Assembly: GCF_001571325.1 (NCBI RefSeq)
Contig: NZ_BCTO01000007.1
Span: 212,934 to 276,933 of the forward strand
From: Delftia tsuruhatensis NBRC 16741
GTDB lineage: Bacteria > Pseudomonadota > Gammaproteobacteria > Burkholderiales > Burkholderiaceae_C
Length of the DNA: 64,000 nt
Direction of reading: 5' to 3'
Of the stretch, positions 7,264-19,365 are shown one piece after another (the stretch's first letter is position 1; every line of letters starts with the position of its first letter). A program made the translations under genes and the position numbers. Below the pieces are notes generated by a model that saw nothing but the letters and a program-made list of their open reading frames with translations, was not told the origin of the DNA and did no database searches.

Positions 7264-8709
7264 ATGGCCACCCTGCTCCACCTGTCTCCCGTGTTTCTTG
7301 TGATGTCCATGCTCATGGTCTTGCGCCGCCCGCCTGTGCAGGCGGCCATGGCCGGGGCGGCGCTGGTCGCCCTGCTGTGGCTGGTCGATGCCTGGATGGC
7401 GACGGGCACCGCCGCTTCCGGCGCCGCCCTGGCCGCAGCGCGCGACACGGGCGTGCTGTTCCTGAGCACGGCCTTCGTAATCGTGCCGGGCCTGGGTTTC
7501 GTGATCCTCATCGAACGCATGGGCGTCAACCAGGCGCTGAGCCAGTGGGTGCGCTCGCTGGGCCTGGGGCCGGCCGATCAGGTGGTGTTCATCGTGCTGG
7601 GCCTGGCGCCGCTGCTGGAGGCGATGACGGGCTTTGGCGTGTCGCTGATCGCCACCGTGCCGCTGCTGCTGAGCCTGTTCGAGCGGCGCGCCGCACTGCG
7701 CATGGCGCTGGCGGGCATGGCCATCATGCCCTGGGGCACGCTGGGCCTGGCCACGGTGATCGGAGCCTCGCTGGCCCATGTGGATGCGGCCGCGCTGGCC
7801 GCTGTGTCCTCGCTGACCAGCGCGCCGGTGTTCCTGGTGCTGGGCGCCCTGTCCCTGCACCTGGCCGGCGAGCGCGGTGCGCGGGCCTGGCTGCTGCTGG
7901 GCGGCTTTGGCCTGCTGTTCGTGGGCGTGCTGCATGGCATCAGCCGCTGGCTGGGTCCCGAGGTGGCGGGCGTGGGCGCGGGCTTTGCGGTGGCGCTGGG
8001 CATGCTGGTACGCGCACTGCTGCTGCGCGGCACGGCCCAGGCGGCACCCGGCTGGCCGCGACAGGCCTGGCCGTATCTGGCGCTCGCCCTTGCCATCGTG
8101 CTGCTCAAGCTTCTGGCCCTGGCCACGCAGTGGGACCAGCGCTGGATCGTGCAGGGCGCCCAGGTGGCCTGGAAGCCTCTGGCCTCCCCGGGCGTGGCGC
8201 TGACCCTGGTGCTGGCCCTGCTGCTGGCGCGCGGGGCTGGCCGTGGCGTTGCCCTGGCTGGTGCTCTGGCCGCCCGCGCCAAGCGCCCGCTGCTGACCAT
8301 CTTCTTCTTCCTGGCGATGTCCCAGATGATGGTCAAGGCCGGTTTCCTGTCCGGCCTGGTGCAGATGCTGGCCGAACTGGCGCCTGCGGCCCTGGCGCCG
8401 ATCGTGGCCGCCTTCGGTGCGCTGGCCGGCTACATGACGGGCTCCAACGTGGGCGGCAACGCGATCTTCATGCCCGCCATCGCCCTGCTGCCCGAGTCCT
8501 CGCGCCTGCTGCTGGCCGCCGTGCACAACAGCGCCGCCGGGCATGCGGCGCTGGGCTCTTTGTCCATCGTGATGCTGGTGCTGGGCCTGGCACGGACCAC
8601 CGCGCAGGAAGAAGGCGAGCTGGTGCGCTTCGGCTTTGCGCTGGCCTGCGTCAATGCGGCGGCCGTGGCGCTGGCGGCGCTGGTCCTGGCGGGTCCGGGC
8701 GTGTTCTGA
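7264..8709 (+). CDS. L-lactate permease family transporter (LctP/LldP-like)
   Basis: The 481-residue polytopic protein has about twelve or more hydrophobic helices. LctP hallmarks are EAMTGFGVSLIATVPLLL (residues about 119-136), MPWGTLGLATVIGAS, and the late AGYMTGSNVGGNAIFMPAIA. The family imports lactate, glycolate or related 2-hydroxy acids with protons. It is somewhat shorter than the roughly 550-residue E. coli LldP. No lactate dehydrogenase gene lies beside it. The divergent Lrp-type regulator probably controls it. The substrate could be another short organic acid. Confidence 0.85.
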   Translation: MATLLHLSPVFLVMSMLMVLRRPPVQAAMAGAALVALLWLVDAWMATGTAASGAALAAARDTGVLFLSTAFVIVPGLGFVILIERMGVNQALSQWVRSLGLGPADQVVFIVLGLAPLLEAMTGFGVSLIATVPLLLSLFERRAALRMALAGMAIMPWGTLGLATVIGASLAHVDAAALAAVSSLTSAPVFLVLGALSLHLAGERGARAWLLLGGFGLLFVGVLHGISRWLGPEVAGVGAGFAVALGMLVRALLLRGTAQAAPGWPRQAWPYLALALAIVLLKLLALATQWDQRWIVQGAQVAWKPLASPGVALTLVLALLLARGAGRGVALAGALAARAKRPLLTIFFFLAMSQMMVKAGFLSGLVQMLAELAPAALAPIVAAFGALAGYMTGSNVGGNAIFMPAIALLPESSRLLLAAVHNSAAGHAALGSLSIVMLVLGLARTTAQEEGELVRFGFALACVNAAAVALAALVLAGPGVF

Positions 8710-8730
8710 AGACGTGTTCCCTCCCAATGA

Positions 8731-8754
8731 AAAGAGGCGCCGCAGCGCCTCTTT
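8731..8754. terminator. bidirectional hairpin between permease and fadD
   Basis: AAAGAGGCGC (8731-8740) pairs with GCGCCTCTTT (8745-8754) around CGCA. A and T flanks make it a plausible terminator for both converging genes. Confidence 0.8.
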
Positions 8755-8777
8755 GCAAACACGGCAAGCCGCCCGCG

Positions 8778-10457
8778 TTACTTGCTGTCGCGCAGCTCCC
8801 GGCGCAGGATCTTGCCGACCGGGGTCTTGGGCAGTTCGGTGCGGAACTCGATCACGCGCGGCCGCTTGTAGCCCGTGAGGTTGTCGTGGCAGAAGTCGCG
8901 CACGGCCTGTTCGGTGAGGCTGTCGTCCTTGCGCACGATGACCAGCTTGACGGCCTCGCCGGTCTTCTCGTCGGGCACGCCGACCACGGCGCATTCGAGC
9001 ACGCCGGGGCAGTTGGAGACCACGTCTTCCACTTCATTGGGATAGACGTTGAAGCCGCTGACCAGGACCATGTCCTTCTTGCGGTCCACGATCTTGAAGT
9101 AGCCGCGCTCGTCCATGGTGCCGATGTCGCCGGTGCGAAAGTAGCCGTCGGCGGTGAAGACCTTGGCGGTTTCGTCGGGGCGCTGCCAGTAGGCGGCCAT
9201 GACCTGCGGGCCCTTGATGGCGACCTCGCCGCGCTCGCCGATGGTGGTCACGTCGTTTCCTTCGTCATCGACGAGCTTCATCCAGGTGCTGGGCAGGGGC
9301 ACGCCGATGGTGCCCGAGAACTCGGTGGAGGTGACGGGGTTGCAGCTGACCGAGGGACTGGTCTCCGACAGGCCGTAGCCCTCGCAGATGGGGCAGCCGG
9401 TCTTTTGCAGCCACAGCTGGGCCACGGCGCTTTGCACCGCCATGCCGCCGCCGACCGAGACCTTCAGGTGCGACCAGTCCACGGTGTTGAAGTCCGGGTG
9501 GTTGGCCAGGCCGTTGAACAGCGTGCTCACGGCCGGGAAGCTGTGAAAGCGCTGCGTGGACAGTTCCTTGAGCGTGGCCTTGAGGTCGCGCGGATTGGGA
9601 ATCAGGATGGTTTTGCCGCCCGTGCGCATGGACAGCATCATGTTCACCGTGAAGGCGAAGATGTGGTACAGCGGCAGCGCGCAGATGCTGGTGGGCTGCT
9701 CGCCGGCCGGCACCTTGCCCATGGCGGGCTGGTTCCAGGCCTCGGACTGCAGCACGTTGGCGATGATGTTGCTGTGCAGCAGCACCGCGCCCTTGCTCAC
9801 GCCCGTGGTGCCGCCCGTGTACTGCAGCAGGGCCATGTCGGAGGCCTGCAGCTGCGGCGCCTGGAAGGGCGAGCGCATGCCCTTGGCCAGCGCGTCGTTG
9901 AAGCGCACGGCCCCTGGCAGCGAGAACGGCGGCACCAGCTTCTTGACCTTGCGCACCACGTAATTGACGATGGCGCCCTTGAGCATGCCCAGCTGGTCGC
10001 CCATGGTGCACAGCACCATGTGCTGCACGGGCGTGGCGGCCTTGCAGGCCTGCAGCGTGTGGGCGAAGTTCTCGATGATGACGATGGCCTTGGCGCCCGA
10101 GTCCTTGAGCTGGTGCTCCAGTTCGCGCGCCGTGTACAGCGGGTTGACGTTGACCACGACGAAGCCGGCGCGCAGCACGGCGGCCACGGCCACGGGGTAC
10201 TGGGGCACGTTGGGCATCATCAGCGCCACGCGGTCGCCGCGGGCCAGGCCCAGGCTCTGCAGATAGGCAGCGAAGGCGCGGCTTTGCGCATCGACCTGGG
10301 AGTAGGTCAGCTCCTTGCCCATGAAGGAATAGGCCACACGGTCCGCGTAGCGGCTGAAGGCCTCCTCCATCAGGGCCACCAGCGAAGGGTATTGGGAGGG
10401 ATCGATGTCGGCGGGCACACCTGCCGGATAGGCACCCAGCCATGGGCGGTCACTCAT
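8778..10457 (-). CDS. fadD: long-chain fatty acid-CoA ligase
   Basis: The 559-residue protein activates free fatty acids to acyl-CoA with ATP at the inner membrane, the entry step of beta-oxidation. Adenylate-forming motifs are in order: the P-loop-like LLQYTGGTTGVSKGAVLLH (about residue 210), the motif GYGLSETSPSVSCNP (about 360), RTGDIGTMDERGYFKIVDRK (about 435), and the terminal GFNVYPNEVEDVV and KTPVGKILRRELR with the catalytic Lys. The length matches FadD of proteobacteria. A dyad lies 74-93 bp upstream of the start codon and may be an operator. Confidence 0.93.
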   Translation of the reverse strand: MSDRPWLGAYPAGVPADIDPSQYPSLVALMEEAFSRYADRVAYSFMGKELTYSQVDAQSRAFAAYLQSLGLARGDRVALMMPNVPQYPVAVAAVLRAGFVVVNVNPLYTARELEHQLKDSGAKAIVIIENFAHTLQACKAATPVQHMVLCTMGDQLGMLKGAIVNYVVRKVKKLVPPFSLPGAVRFNDALAKGMRSPFQAPQLQASDMALLQYTGGTTGVSKGAVLLHSNIIANVLQSEAWNQPAMGKVPAGEQPTSICALPLYHIFAFTVNMMLSMRTGGKTILIPNPRDLKATLKELSTQRFHSFPAVSTLFNGLANHPDFNTVDWSHLKVSVGGGMAVQSAVAQLWLQKTGCPICEGYGLSETSPSVSCNPVTSTEFSGTIGVPLPSTWMKLVDDEGNDVTTIGERGEVAIKGPQVMAAYWQRPDETAKVFTADGYFRTGDIGTMDERGYFKIVDRKKDMVLVSGFNVYPNEVEDVVSNCPGVLECAVVGVPDEKTGEAVKLVIVRKDDSLTEQAVRDFCHDNLTGYKRPRVIEFRTELPKTPVGKILRRELRDSK

Positions 10458-10530
10458 GCTGCTTGTCTCCTGGTTGTCTCGACTAATCGTGCATTCTCAT
10501 AAAAAGCACGGTCGTTCGATACTGTGATAA

Positions 10531-10550
10531 CCCTAGTACTACCCCTAGGG
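10531..10550. promoter_or_regulatory. CCCTAG...CTAGGG dyad upstream of fadD
   Basis: CCCTAG (10531-10536) and CTAGGG (10545-10550) are inverted repeats, with the hexanucleotide palindrome AGTACT overlapping the first arm. CTAG is generally rare in GC-rich proteobacterial DNA, so two copies in 20 bp stand out. The element is a candidate regulator site for fadD; the factor is unknown. Confidence 0.45.
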
Positions 10551-10615
10551 TCCGCATTGCGTTGCTCCAGGTCAAAGCTCGCCGGGCCGCCCAGGCCCTC
10601 CGTCACGACCGCGGT

Positions 10616-11437
10616 TCAATCCCAGGCCGGAGCCAGCCCGTCTGGGCTGACCTGGCGGTCGCCGCGCTCCAACGCGGCGATGCGCTGCATGTCTTCGGCG
10701 CCCAGCACCAGCTGGCAGCTGTCCAGGTTGGCCTGCAGGTGGGCGCGCCGGGTGGACGAGGGGATGACGGCATAGCCCATGGCCATGGCCCAGGCCAGCG
10801 CCACCTGGGCGGGCGTGGCGCCGCGGGCGGCGGCGATGTCGGCCAGCACGGGATCGGCCAGCAGCTTGCCGTAGCCCAGCGTCATGTACGAGGTGGTGTG
10901 GTTACCCTGCTGGCGTGCGAAGTCGGTGACGGCGCGGTTTTGCAGATAGGGGCTGAGCTCGATCTGGTTGGTGGCGATGTTCGCGGCGCCCACGGCGGCG
11001 ATGGACTGCTGCAGCAGCGCGATGTTGAAGTTGGACACGCCGATGTGGCGCGTCAGCCCCTGCTCCCTGGCGCGCATGAGGGCGCCCAGGCTGTCCTCCA
11101 GCGGCACGCTGCGCGAAGGCCAGTGGATCAGCGTCAGCTCCACATGGTCGGTGCGCAGGGCTTCAAGGCTGCGCTCCAGGCTGGGGATCAGCGCGTCGGC
11201 GGACAGGTTCTCGGTCCAGATCTTGGTGGTGAGGAAGAGCTGATCGCGCGGCACGGCGCTGGCGGCGATGGCGGCACCCACATCGGCCTCGTTGCCGTAG
11301 ATCTGGGCGGTGTCGATCGCGCGGTAGCCCACCTCCAGGGCCTGGCCCACGGAGTGGCGCACCACCTCATCCTTGAGGCGGAAGGTGCCCAGGCCGAACG
11401 CGGGCACCACGGAAGCGAGAGAGGCAGTCGATGTCAT
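10616..11437 (-). CDS. aldo/keto reductase
   Basis: The protein has 273 residues and the AKR barrel signatures: [32 protein letters not shown] (catalytic Asp and Tyr), the Lys in [12 protein letters not shown], and the His in ELTLIHWPS, followed by [13 protein letters not shown]. It resembles the 2,5-diketo-gluconate reductase (DkgB) group, which reduces 2-keto acids and methylglyoxal with NADPH. It is divergent from a LysR-type regulator gene across a 141-bp gap that holds a perfect 12-bp palindrome, so regulation by that LysR protein is likely. Confidence 0.9.
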   Translation of the reverse strand: MTSTASLASVVPAFGLGTFRLKDEVVRHSVGQALEVGYRAIDTAQIYGNEADVGAAIAASAVPRDQLFLTTKIWTENLSADALIPSLERSLEALRTDHVELTLIHWPSRSVPLEDSLGALMRAREQGLTRHIGVSNFNIALLQQSIAAVGAANIATNQIELSPYLQNRAVTDFARQQGNHTTSYMTLGYGKLLADPVLADIAAARGATPAQVALAWAMAMGYAVIPSSTRRAHLQANLDSCQLVLGAEDMQRIAALERGDRQVSPDGLAPAWD

Positions 11438-11482
11438 GCAGGTCTTTCAAAAAAGCAAACAAGGCGCGGAACCACGCCCCGA

Positions 11483-11494
11483 AGACTGCAGTCT
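11483..11494. promoter_or_regulatory. 12-bp perfect palindrome in the AKR/LysR divergent promoter
   Basis: AGACTGCAGTCT lies between the divergent aldo/keto reductase and LysR genes, 46 bp from the reductase start. It is a candidate LysR recognition or activation site. Confidence 0.4.
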
Positions 11495-11578
11495 GGCGGG
11501 TTAACGCTTGCAGATAAAGCCTGGTATCGGCAGAAAATATTTGACGCTGCAGCAACAATTGCGCCAAGCTGGCGCCCC

Positions 11579-12472
11579 ATGAAAACCACGCTGGACGAGT
11601 TGCAGGCCTTTCGCGCCGTGATCGACTGCGGCAGCATCACGGCGGCGGCCGAGCAGTTGGGACAGACCACCTCGGGCATCAGCCGCAGCCTGTCGCGCCT
11701 GGAGAAAAAGCTGGCCACCACCTTGGTGCGGCGCACCACGCGCAGCCTGGAGCTGACCGAGGAAGGCCAGCGCTTCCTGGCCCGCGCGCGCGAGGTGCTG
11801 CAGGCCCTGGACGCGGCCGAGGAGGAACTGGCCGCGCGGCGCCAGGCGCCGGCCGGGCTGCTGCGCGTCAACGCGGCCTCGCCCTTCATGCTGCATGCCA
11901 TCGTGCCGCTGGTCGGCGAGTTCCGCGCGCTCTATCCGCTGATCACGCTGGAGCTGAACACCGATGACCTGCACATCGACCTGCTGGCCCAGCGCACCGA
12001 CATCGCCATCCGCATCGGCGAGCTGCGCGACTCCACGCTGCATGCTCGGCTGCTGTGCCACAGCGTGCTGCGCGTGCTGGCCAGCCCCGCCTACCTGCAG
12101 GCCCATGGCCCCGTGGCGAGCGTGGCTGCGCTGGCGCGCCACCAGCGCATTGGCAACAGCCAGGTGCCCGGCCTGAACCACTGGCCGCTGCGCACGCCCG
12201 AGGGCGGTGACCGCTGGGATGCCGCGCCCCAGCTCACGGCATCCAGCGGCGAGACCATGCGCCAGCTGGCCCTGGCCGGCCAGGGCGTGGTCTGCCTGGC
12301 CGACTTCATGACCGTGCGAGACCGCGCCCAGGGCGAGCTGGTGCAGGTGCTGGCGCGCGAGACCGTGCAGCAGCGCCAGCCCATCCACGCCGTCTACTAC
12401 CGCAACACGGCGCTGGCCGCGCGCATCACGGCCTTCCTGGACTTTCTCGCGCAGCGCATGGCGGCAGGTTGA
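11579..12472 (+). CDS. LysR-family transcriptional regulator
   Basis: The 297-residue protein begins MKTTLDELQAFRAVIDCGS. The open frame extends far upstream, but only this start gives the LysR N-terminus. The helix-turn-helix is SITAAAEQLGQTTSGISRSLSRLEKKL, and the substrate-binding domain follows (AGLLRVNAASPFMLHAIVPLV near residue 90). DkgB-type reductases and YafC-like LysR genes are often paired divergently in this way. A weak hairpin follows the stop at 12475-12500. Confidence 0.9.
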   Translation: MKTTLDELQAFRAVIDCGSITAAAEQLGQTTSGISRSLSRLEKKLATTLVRRTTRSLELTEEGQRFLARAREVLQALDAAEEELAARRQAPAGLLRVNAASPFMLHAIVPLVGEFRALYPLITLELNTDDLHIDLLAQRTDIAIRIGELRDSTLHARLLCHSVLRVLASPAYLQAHGPVASVAALARHQRIGNSQVPGLNHWPLRTPEGGDRWDAAPQLTASSGETMRQLALAGQGVVCLADFMTVRDRAQGELVQVLARETVQQRQPIHAVYYRNTALAARITAFLDFLAQRMAAG

Positions 12473-12474
12473 GA

Positions 12475-12500
12475 GGGGGCGTCGCATTCCGACGCCGCCC
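12475..12500 (+). terminator. weak hairpin after the LysR gene
   Basis: GGCGTCG (12478-12484) pairs with CGACGCC (12490-12496), extended by G and C runs on both sides. It has no clear T-tract. Confidence 0.4.
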
Positions 12501-12573
12501 CGGGAACGACTGGGAGGCAGCCGGCCGCATCGTCAAGGCGGCCGGCGCGCGCATCGAATAGTCCGCAAGGCCG

Positions 12574-12933
12574 TCACAGCAGCTTGGTGCCCAGCGGCAC
12601 CTCGCGGTCGGGCACGCACAGCGCGACCTCGCCGTTCTCGTTGTGGAATCCCGTGACCAGGCATTCCGAGCGCATGGGACCGATCTGCTTGCTGGGAAAG
12701 TTCAGCACGGCCACCACCTGGCGGCCTATCAGTTCCTCGGGCCGGTACAGCGCCGTGATCTGGGCGCTGGACTTGCGCAGGCCCAGTTCGGGGCCGAAAT
12801 CGACCTGCAGCACATAGGCCGGGCGGCGCGCCTCCTTGAACACCTGGGCGTCCACGATGCGGCCCACGCGCAGCTCCACCTTGAGGAAGTCGTCAAAGCC
12901 AATGGTCTCGTGCAATGCGGATGAAGTAGTCAT
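12574..12933 (-). CDS. csaA: tRNA-binding domain protein, CsaA-like
   Basis: The protein has 119 residues from the ATG at 12933. It consists of one tRNA-binding OB fold: DFLKVELRVGRIVDAQVFKEA, LGLRKSSAQIT, IGRQVVAVLNFPSKQIGPMRSE and the end VPDREVPLGTKLL. CsaA proteins are dimers with chaperone-like and tRNA-binding activity; the same fold occurs at the end of MetG. It is a single gene between LysR and gap. An in-frame upstream extension lacks family similarity, so the shorter start is preferred. Confidence 0.88.
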   Translation of the reverse strand: MTTSSALHETIGFDDFLKVELRVGRIVDAQVFKEARRPAYVLQVDFGPELGLRKSSAQITALYRPEELIGRQVVAVLNFPSKQIGPMRSECLVTGFHNENGEVALCVPDREVPLGTKLL

Positions 12934-13014
12934 GCGGCCATGATGCCGCGCCGCCGGTGCCGGCTTTGTCGAGCAACGCTTGCAGTGCCGGGGCACACTG
13001 TCCGCCATGAAAAA

Positions 13015-13040
13015 GGCCGGCATCGCGTCCGATGCCGGCC
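13015..13040 (-). terminator. terminator of gap
   Basis: GGCCGGCATCG (13015-13025) pairs with CGATGCCGGCC (13030-13040) around CGTC. On the minus strand the stem is followed by a T-run, as expected for intrinsic termination after gap. Confidence 0.85.
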
Positions 13041-13084
13041 TGGTGCGAGGCCCTCGACAGGCCCCGCAGCGGTTCGCGCCAGGA

Positions 13085-16241
<3,157 letters not shown>

Positions 16242-16358
16242 CAGGGCGCTCCGTGAAGGAGGGGGTAATCAGAGTAAGCCGGCTATTTTAAAGGACGCGG
16301 GTTTTCGGCTCCCGCGCGCGGGGCAATGGCCGCTGGCAATGGTCTACAGTTGCGCTCC

Positions 16359-17147
16359 ATGACCGCCTCGCCCATCCAGCCGTTCCCCGCCGCCAAGGCG
16401 CTTTTCCTCACCGAGCAGCCACCGGCCATGCTGCTGGCCGCAGGCCGTGGCGAGCGCATGCGGCCGCTGACCGACACCTGCCCCAAGCCGCTGCTGCAGG
16501 TGCAGGGCCGGCCACTGCTGCAGCACCACCTGCAGGCCCTTGCGCAGGCCGGCGTGCGCCGCGCCGTGGTCAACACGGGCTGGCTGGGCGAGCAGATTCC
16601 CGCGCGCTTCGGGGCGCGCTTCGCGCCCGACACAGGTGGCGAGCCGCTGCATCTGGCCTATTCCCCCGAGCCCGAGCAGGCGCTGGAGACCGCAGGAGGC
16701 ATTGCGCGCGCGTTGCCGCTTCTGGACACGGTGTTCTGGCTGGCGGCCGGCGATGTCTACGCGCCCGACTTCGATTTCCCGTTCGAGGCGGCCCGCGAAT
16801 TTGCCGCCAGCGGACGGCTGGCCCATCTGTGGCTGGTGCCCAACCCCGAGCACCATCGGCGTGGCGACTTCGGCGTGGACGAACTGGGCCTGGCCTGCGA
16901 CTGGCCCGAGGGCGATGCCCGCCCGCGCCAGACCTACGGCACCATTGCGCTGCTGCGCGCCGAGCTGTTTGCCGCGCCCTGGTGCGACATCCCGCCCGGC
17001 AACCCCGACGGTTGGCGCGTGCCGCTGGTGGCGCTGCTGCGCCGGGCGATGGCCGCCGGCCAGGTGAGCGCCAGCCTGTATGCCGGGCGCTGGACCGACG
17101 TGGGCACGCCCGAGCGGCTGCAGCGGCTCAACACGCCGGCCGCCTGA
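16359..17147 (+). CDS. nucleotidyltransferase, MurU-like (N-acetylmuramate 1-phosphate uridylyltransferase family)
   Basis: The 262-residue protein has the nucleotide-binding signature AMLLAAGRGERMRPLTDTC followed by PKPLLQVQGRPLLQHHLQAL (residues about 27-65). It also has ETAGGIARALPLL with the metal-binding AAGDVY, and ends GRWTDVGTPERLQRLN. It fits the NTP_transferase/MurU group, which in pseudomonads makes UDP-MurNAc in a cell-wall recycling route. The usual partner kinase gene amgK is not adjacent here. Glucose-1-phosphate thymidylyltransferase-like activity is the alternative. The start at 16359 was chosen because the extension upstream lacks similarity. Confidence 0.8.
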   Translation: MTASPIQPFPAAKALFLTEQPPAMLLAAGRGERMRPLTDTCPKPLLQVQGRPLLQHHLQALAQAGVRRAVVNTGWLGEQIPARFGARFAPDTGGEPLHLAYSPEPEQALETAGGIARALPLLDTVFWLAAGDVYAPDFDFPFEAAREFAASGRLAHLWLVPNPEHHRRGDFGVDELGLACDWPEGDARPRQTYGTIALLRAELFAAPWCDIPPGNPDGWRVPLVALLRRAMAAGQVSASLYAGRWTDVGTPERLQRLNTPAA

Positions 17148-17279
17148 GACGTCGGACTGACACGCCGGCCTGGCACGTTGGCCTGGGGCGCCCGCTGGTG
17201 ACTTCGGCGCCCGGGCAGGCGAAGGCGCTCCGTGTTAGCGTCGCCGGTTCGGCGCAGCGGCGCGCCAGAAAGCGTTTCG

Positions 17280-18116
17280 ATGAGTGTGATCCAGTATGTG
17301 ATTTTCCTGGCCCTGGTGGGCCTGGCCACGTTTTGCCAGAACCTGACGGGCTTTGCCTTCGGGCTGATCTTCGTGGGCGTGGCCGGTGCCACGCACCTGA
17401 TGGGCATTGGCGATGCGGCCAACGTGGCCTGCCTGCTGTCCGTGGTCAACGGCGTGGCCTACCTGCGCGCCCACCGCCAGGTGCCGCAGTGGTCCCTGCT
17501 CAAGCCCATGCTGATCAGCAGCGTCATCGGCGTGATCGGCGGCGTGCTGCTGCTGCAGTGGCTCAGCGGCAATGCGCTGAGCGGGCTGCGCATGCTGCTG
17601 GGCCTGGCCATCGTGGCCTGCGCGCTGTTGCTGTTGCTGCAAAAGCAGGTCAACGCGCAGGTGTCGGGGCCGGTGTCGCTGTGGGTGGCCGGTGTGGCCT
17701 CGGGGCTGCTGGGCGGGCTGTTTGCCACGCCAGGCCCGCCCATGGTCTACCACCTGTACCGCCAGCCGCTGGACCGTCTGGTGGTGCGCCAGTGCCTGTT
17801 TGCCATGTTCCTCACCTGCGCGCTGCTGCGCCTGGTGATGGTGGCCTGGGAGGGCGAGATCACCGCCAGCGTGCTGCTGGCGGCGGCCCTGGCCTTTCCC
17901 GTGGTGACGGTGGTGACCTGGCTGCACATGCGCCATCCGCCCGCCCTGCCCAAGCGGCTGGTCGAATGGATGGTCTGCCTGCTGCTGGTGCTGTCGGGCA
18001 CCAGCCTGCTGGTGTCGGGCTGGAACACCAGCCACCCCCAGCCCGTGGTGCCCGATGACGAGATGGCCATGGCCGTGCCCCAGCGGTCCCAGGCTGCGGC
18101 CCCCGCGCCGCGCTGA
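17280..18116 (+). CDS. TSUP (TauE/SafE) family permease
   Basis: The 278-residue protein has about eight hydrophobic segments and the TSUP pattern of two related halves: an N-terminal NLTGFAFGLIFVGVAG and a middle VASGLLGGLFATPGPPMVYHLY. Members export or import sulfite, sulfoacetate or other organosulfonates or carboxylates. It stands alone after the MurU-like gene and converges on fba, from which it is separated by a strong hairpin. The substrate cannot be deduced. Confidence 0.85.
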   Translation: MSVIQYVIFLALVGLATFCQNLTGFAFGLIFVGVAGATHLMGIGDAANVACLLSVVNGVAYLRAHRQVPQWSLLKPMLISSVIGVIGGVLLLQWLSGNALSGLRMLLGLAIVACALLLLLQKQVNAQVSGPVSLWVAGVASGLLGGLFATPGPPMVYHLYRQPLDRLVVRQCLFAMFLTCALLRLVMVAWEGEITASVLLAAALAFPVVTVVTWLHMRHPPALPKRLVEWMVCLLLVLSGTSLLVSGWNTSHPQPVVPDDEMAMAVPQRSQAAAPAPR

Positions 18117-18120
18117 CAAC

Positions 18121-18154
18121 AAAAAAGCCCGCAGGCGGACCGGCGGGCTTTTTT
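18121..18154. terminator. bidirectional terminator between TSUP gene and fba
   Basis: GCCCGC (18127-18132) pairs with GCGGGC (18143-18148), flanked by six A and six T residues that extend the stem. This suits both converging genes. Confidence 0.85.
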
Positions 18155-18171
18155 GAAGGGGAAGGAACCGA

Positions 18172-19236
18172 TCAGTTCACGACCTGCTGCAGCGAACCGG
18201 CAGCGTACTTGGCTGCCATCTGCTCCAGCGTGTAGCCCTTGATCTTGGCGCCCTGGCCTTCGCAGCCGAACTCGATGTAGCGGGCCTTGCAGATCTGCTT
18301 GGCGGCTTCGCGGGCGGGCTTGAGCCATTCGCGGGCGTCGAACTTCTCGGGGTTCTCGGCCAGGAACTTGCGCACGGCGCCGGTCATCGCCAGGCGGATG
18401 TCGGTGTCGATGTTGATCTTGCGCACGCCGTGCTTGATGGCTTCCTGGATTTCCTCGACGGGCACGCCGTAGGTTTCCTTCATGGCGCCGCCGTACTGGC
18501 GGATGATTTCCAGCAGTTCCTGGGGCACGGAGGAGGAGCCGTGCATGACCAGGTGGGTGTTGGGCAGGCGCGCGTGGATTTCCTTGACGCGCTGGATGGA
18601 CAGGATGTCGCCCGTGGGCTTGCGCGTGAACTTGTAGGCGCCGTGGCTGGTGCCGATGGCAATGGCCAGCGCGTCCAGCTGCGTGGCCTTGACGAACTGG
18701 GCCGCTTCCTCGGGGTCGGTCAGCAGGGCCGAGTGGTCGAGCACGCCTTCGGCGCCCACGCCGTCTTCCTCGCCGGCCATGCCGGTTTCCAGCGAGCCCA
18801 GGCAGCCGAGTTCACCTTCGACGGTGGCGCCCAGCTTGTGGGCCATTTCCACGACCTTGCGGGTCACGTCCACGTTGTATTCGAAGGAGGAAGGCGTCTT
18901 GCCGTCTTCCATCAGCGAGCCGTCCATCATCACCGAGCCGAAGCCCAGGTTCAGCGCGCCCTGGCAGATGGCGGGCGAGGTGCCGTGGTCCTGGTGCATG
19001 ACCAGGGGGATGTGGGGATACTGCTCGGCGGCGGCCTGGATCAGGTGCTTGATGAAGGGCTCGCCGGCGTACTTGCGGGCGCCTGCGCTGGCCTGCAGGA
19101 TGACGGGCGCGCCCACTTCGTCGGCGGCCGACATCACGGCTTGCACCTGCTCCAGGTTGTTGACGTTGAAGGCGGGAAGACCGTAGCCGTTTTCGGCAGC
19201 GTGGTCCAGCAGTTCGCGCATCGAAACGAGAGGCAT
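18172..19236 (-). CDS. fba: fructose-bisphosphate aldolase, class II
   Basis: The 354-residue protein starts [30 protein letters not shown]. Zinc-binding and catalytic segments include [20 protein letters not shown] (about residue 80) and [14 protein letters not shown], and the C-terminal [17 protein letters not shown] is typical of the proteobacterial Calvin/glycolytic type. The enzyme reversibly cleaves fructose 1,6-bisphosphate. It lies downstream of pyk on the same strand with a two-component system in between. Confidence 0.96.
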   Translation of the reverse strand: MPLVSMRELLDHAAENGYGLPAFNVNNLEQVQAVMSAADEVGAPVILQASAGARKYAGEPFIKHLIQAAAEQYPHIPLVMHQDHGTSPAICQGALNLGFGSVMMDGSLMEDGKTPSSFEYNVDVTRKVVEMAHKLGATVEGELGCLGSLETGMAGEEDGVGAEGVLDHSALLTDPEEAAQFVKATQLDALAIAIGTSHGAYKFTRKPTGDILSIQRVKEIHARLPNTHLVMHGSSSVPQELLEIIRQYGGAMKETYGVPVEEIQEAIKHGVRKINIDTDIRLAMTGAVRKFLAENPEKFDAREWLKPAREAAKQICKARYIEFGCEGQGAKIKGYTLEQMAAKYAAGSLQQVVN

Positions 19237-19365
19237 GTGTAGGGTCCGTATCAAGTTGTTGAGAGGGGGATGCCCCTGCCGCATGGCGGCCGCCGCTGCG
19301 TCATGGGTTCGCTGCGGGGCTGCGGCCGGGGGATCGCGGCAGTAACCGCTTGGTAACTGGCGATT

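Noticed and set aside
6837..10502. A 1,221-codon open frame on the plus strand across the lrp-like, permease and fadD genes
   Set aside because: It overlaps three well supported genes in another frame or on the opposite strand and has the composition bias expected from shadow frames in GC-rich DNA.
12502..12561. A short in-frame stretch reading GNDWEAAGRIVKAAGARIE before a stop codon
   Set aside because: It looks like a protein C-terminus but is only about 20 codons with no start or ribosome binding site; chance in GC-rich DNA cannot be excluded.
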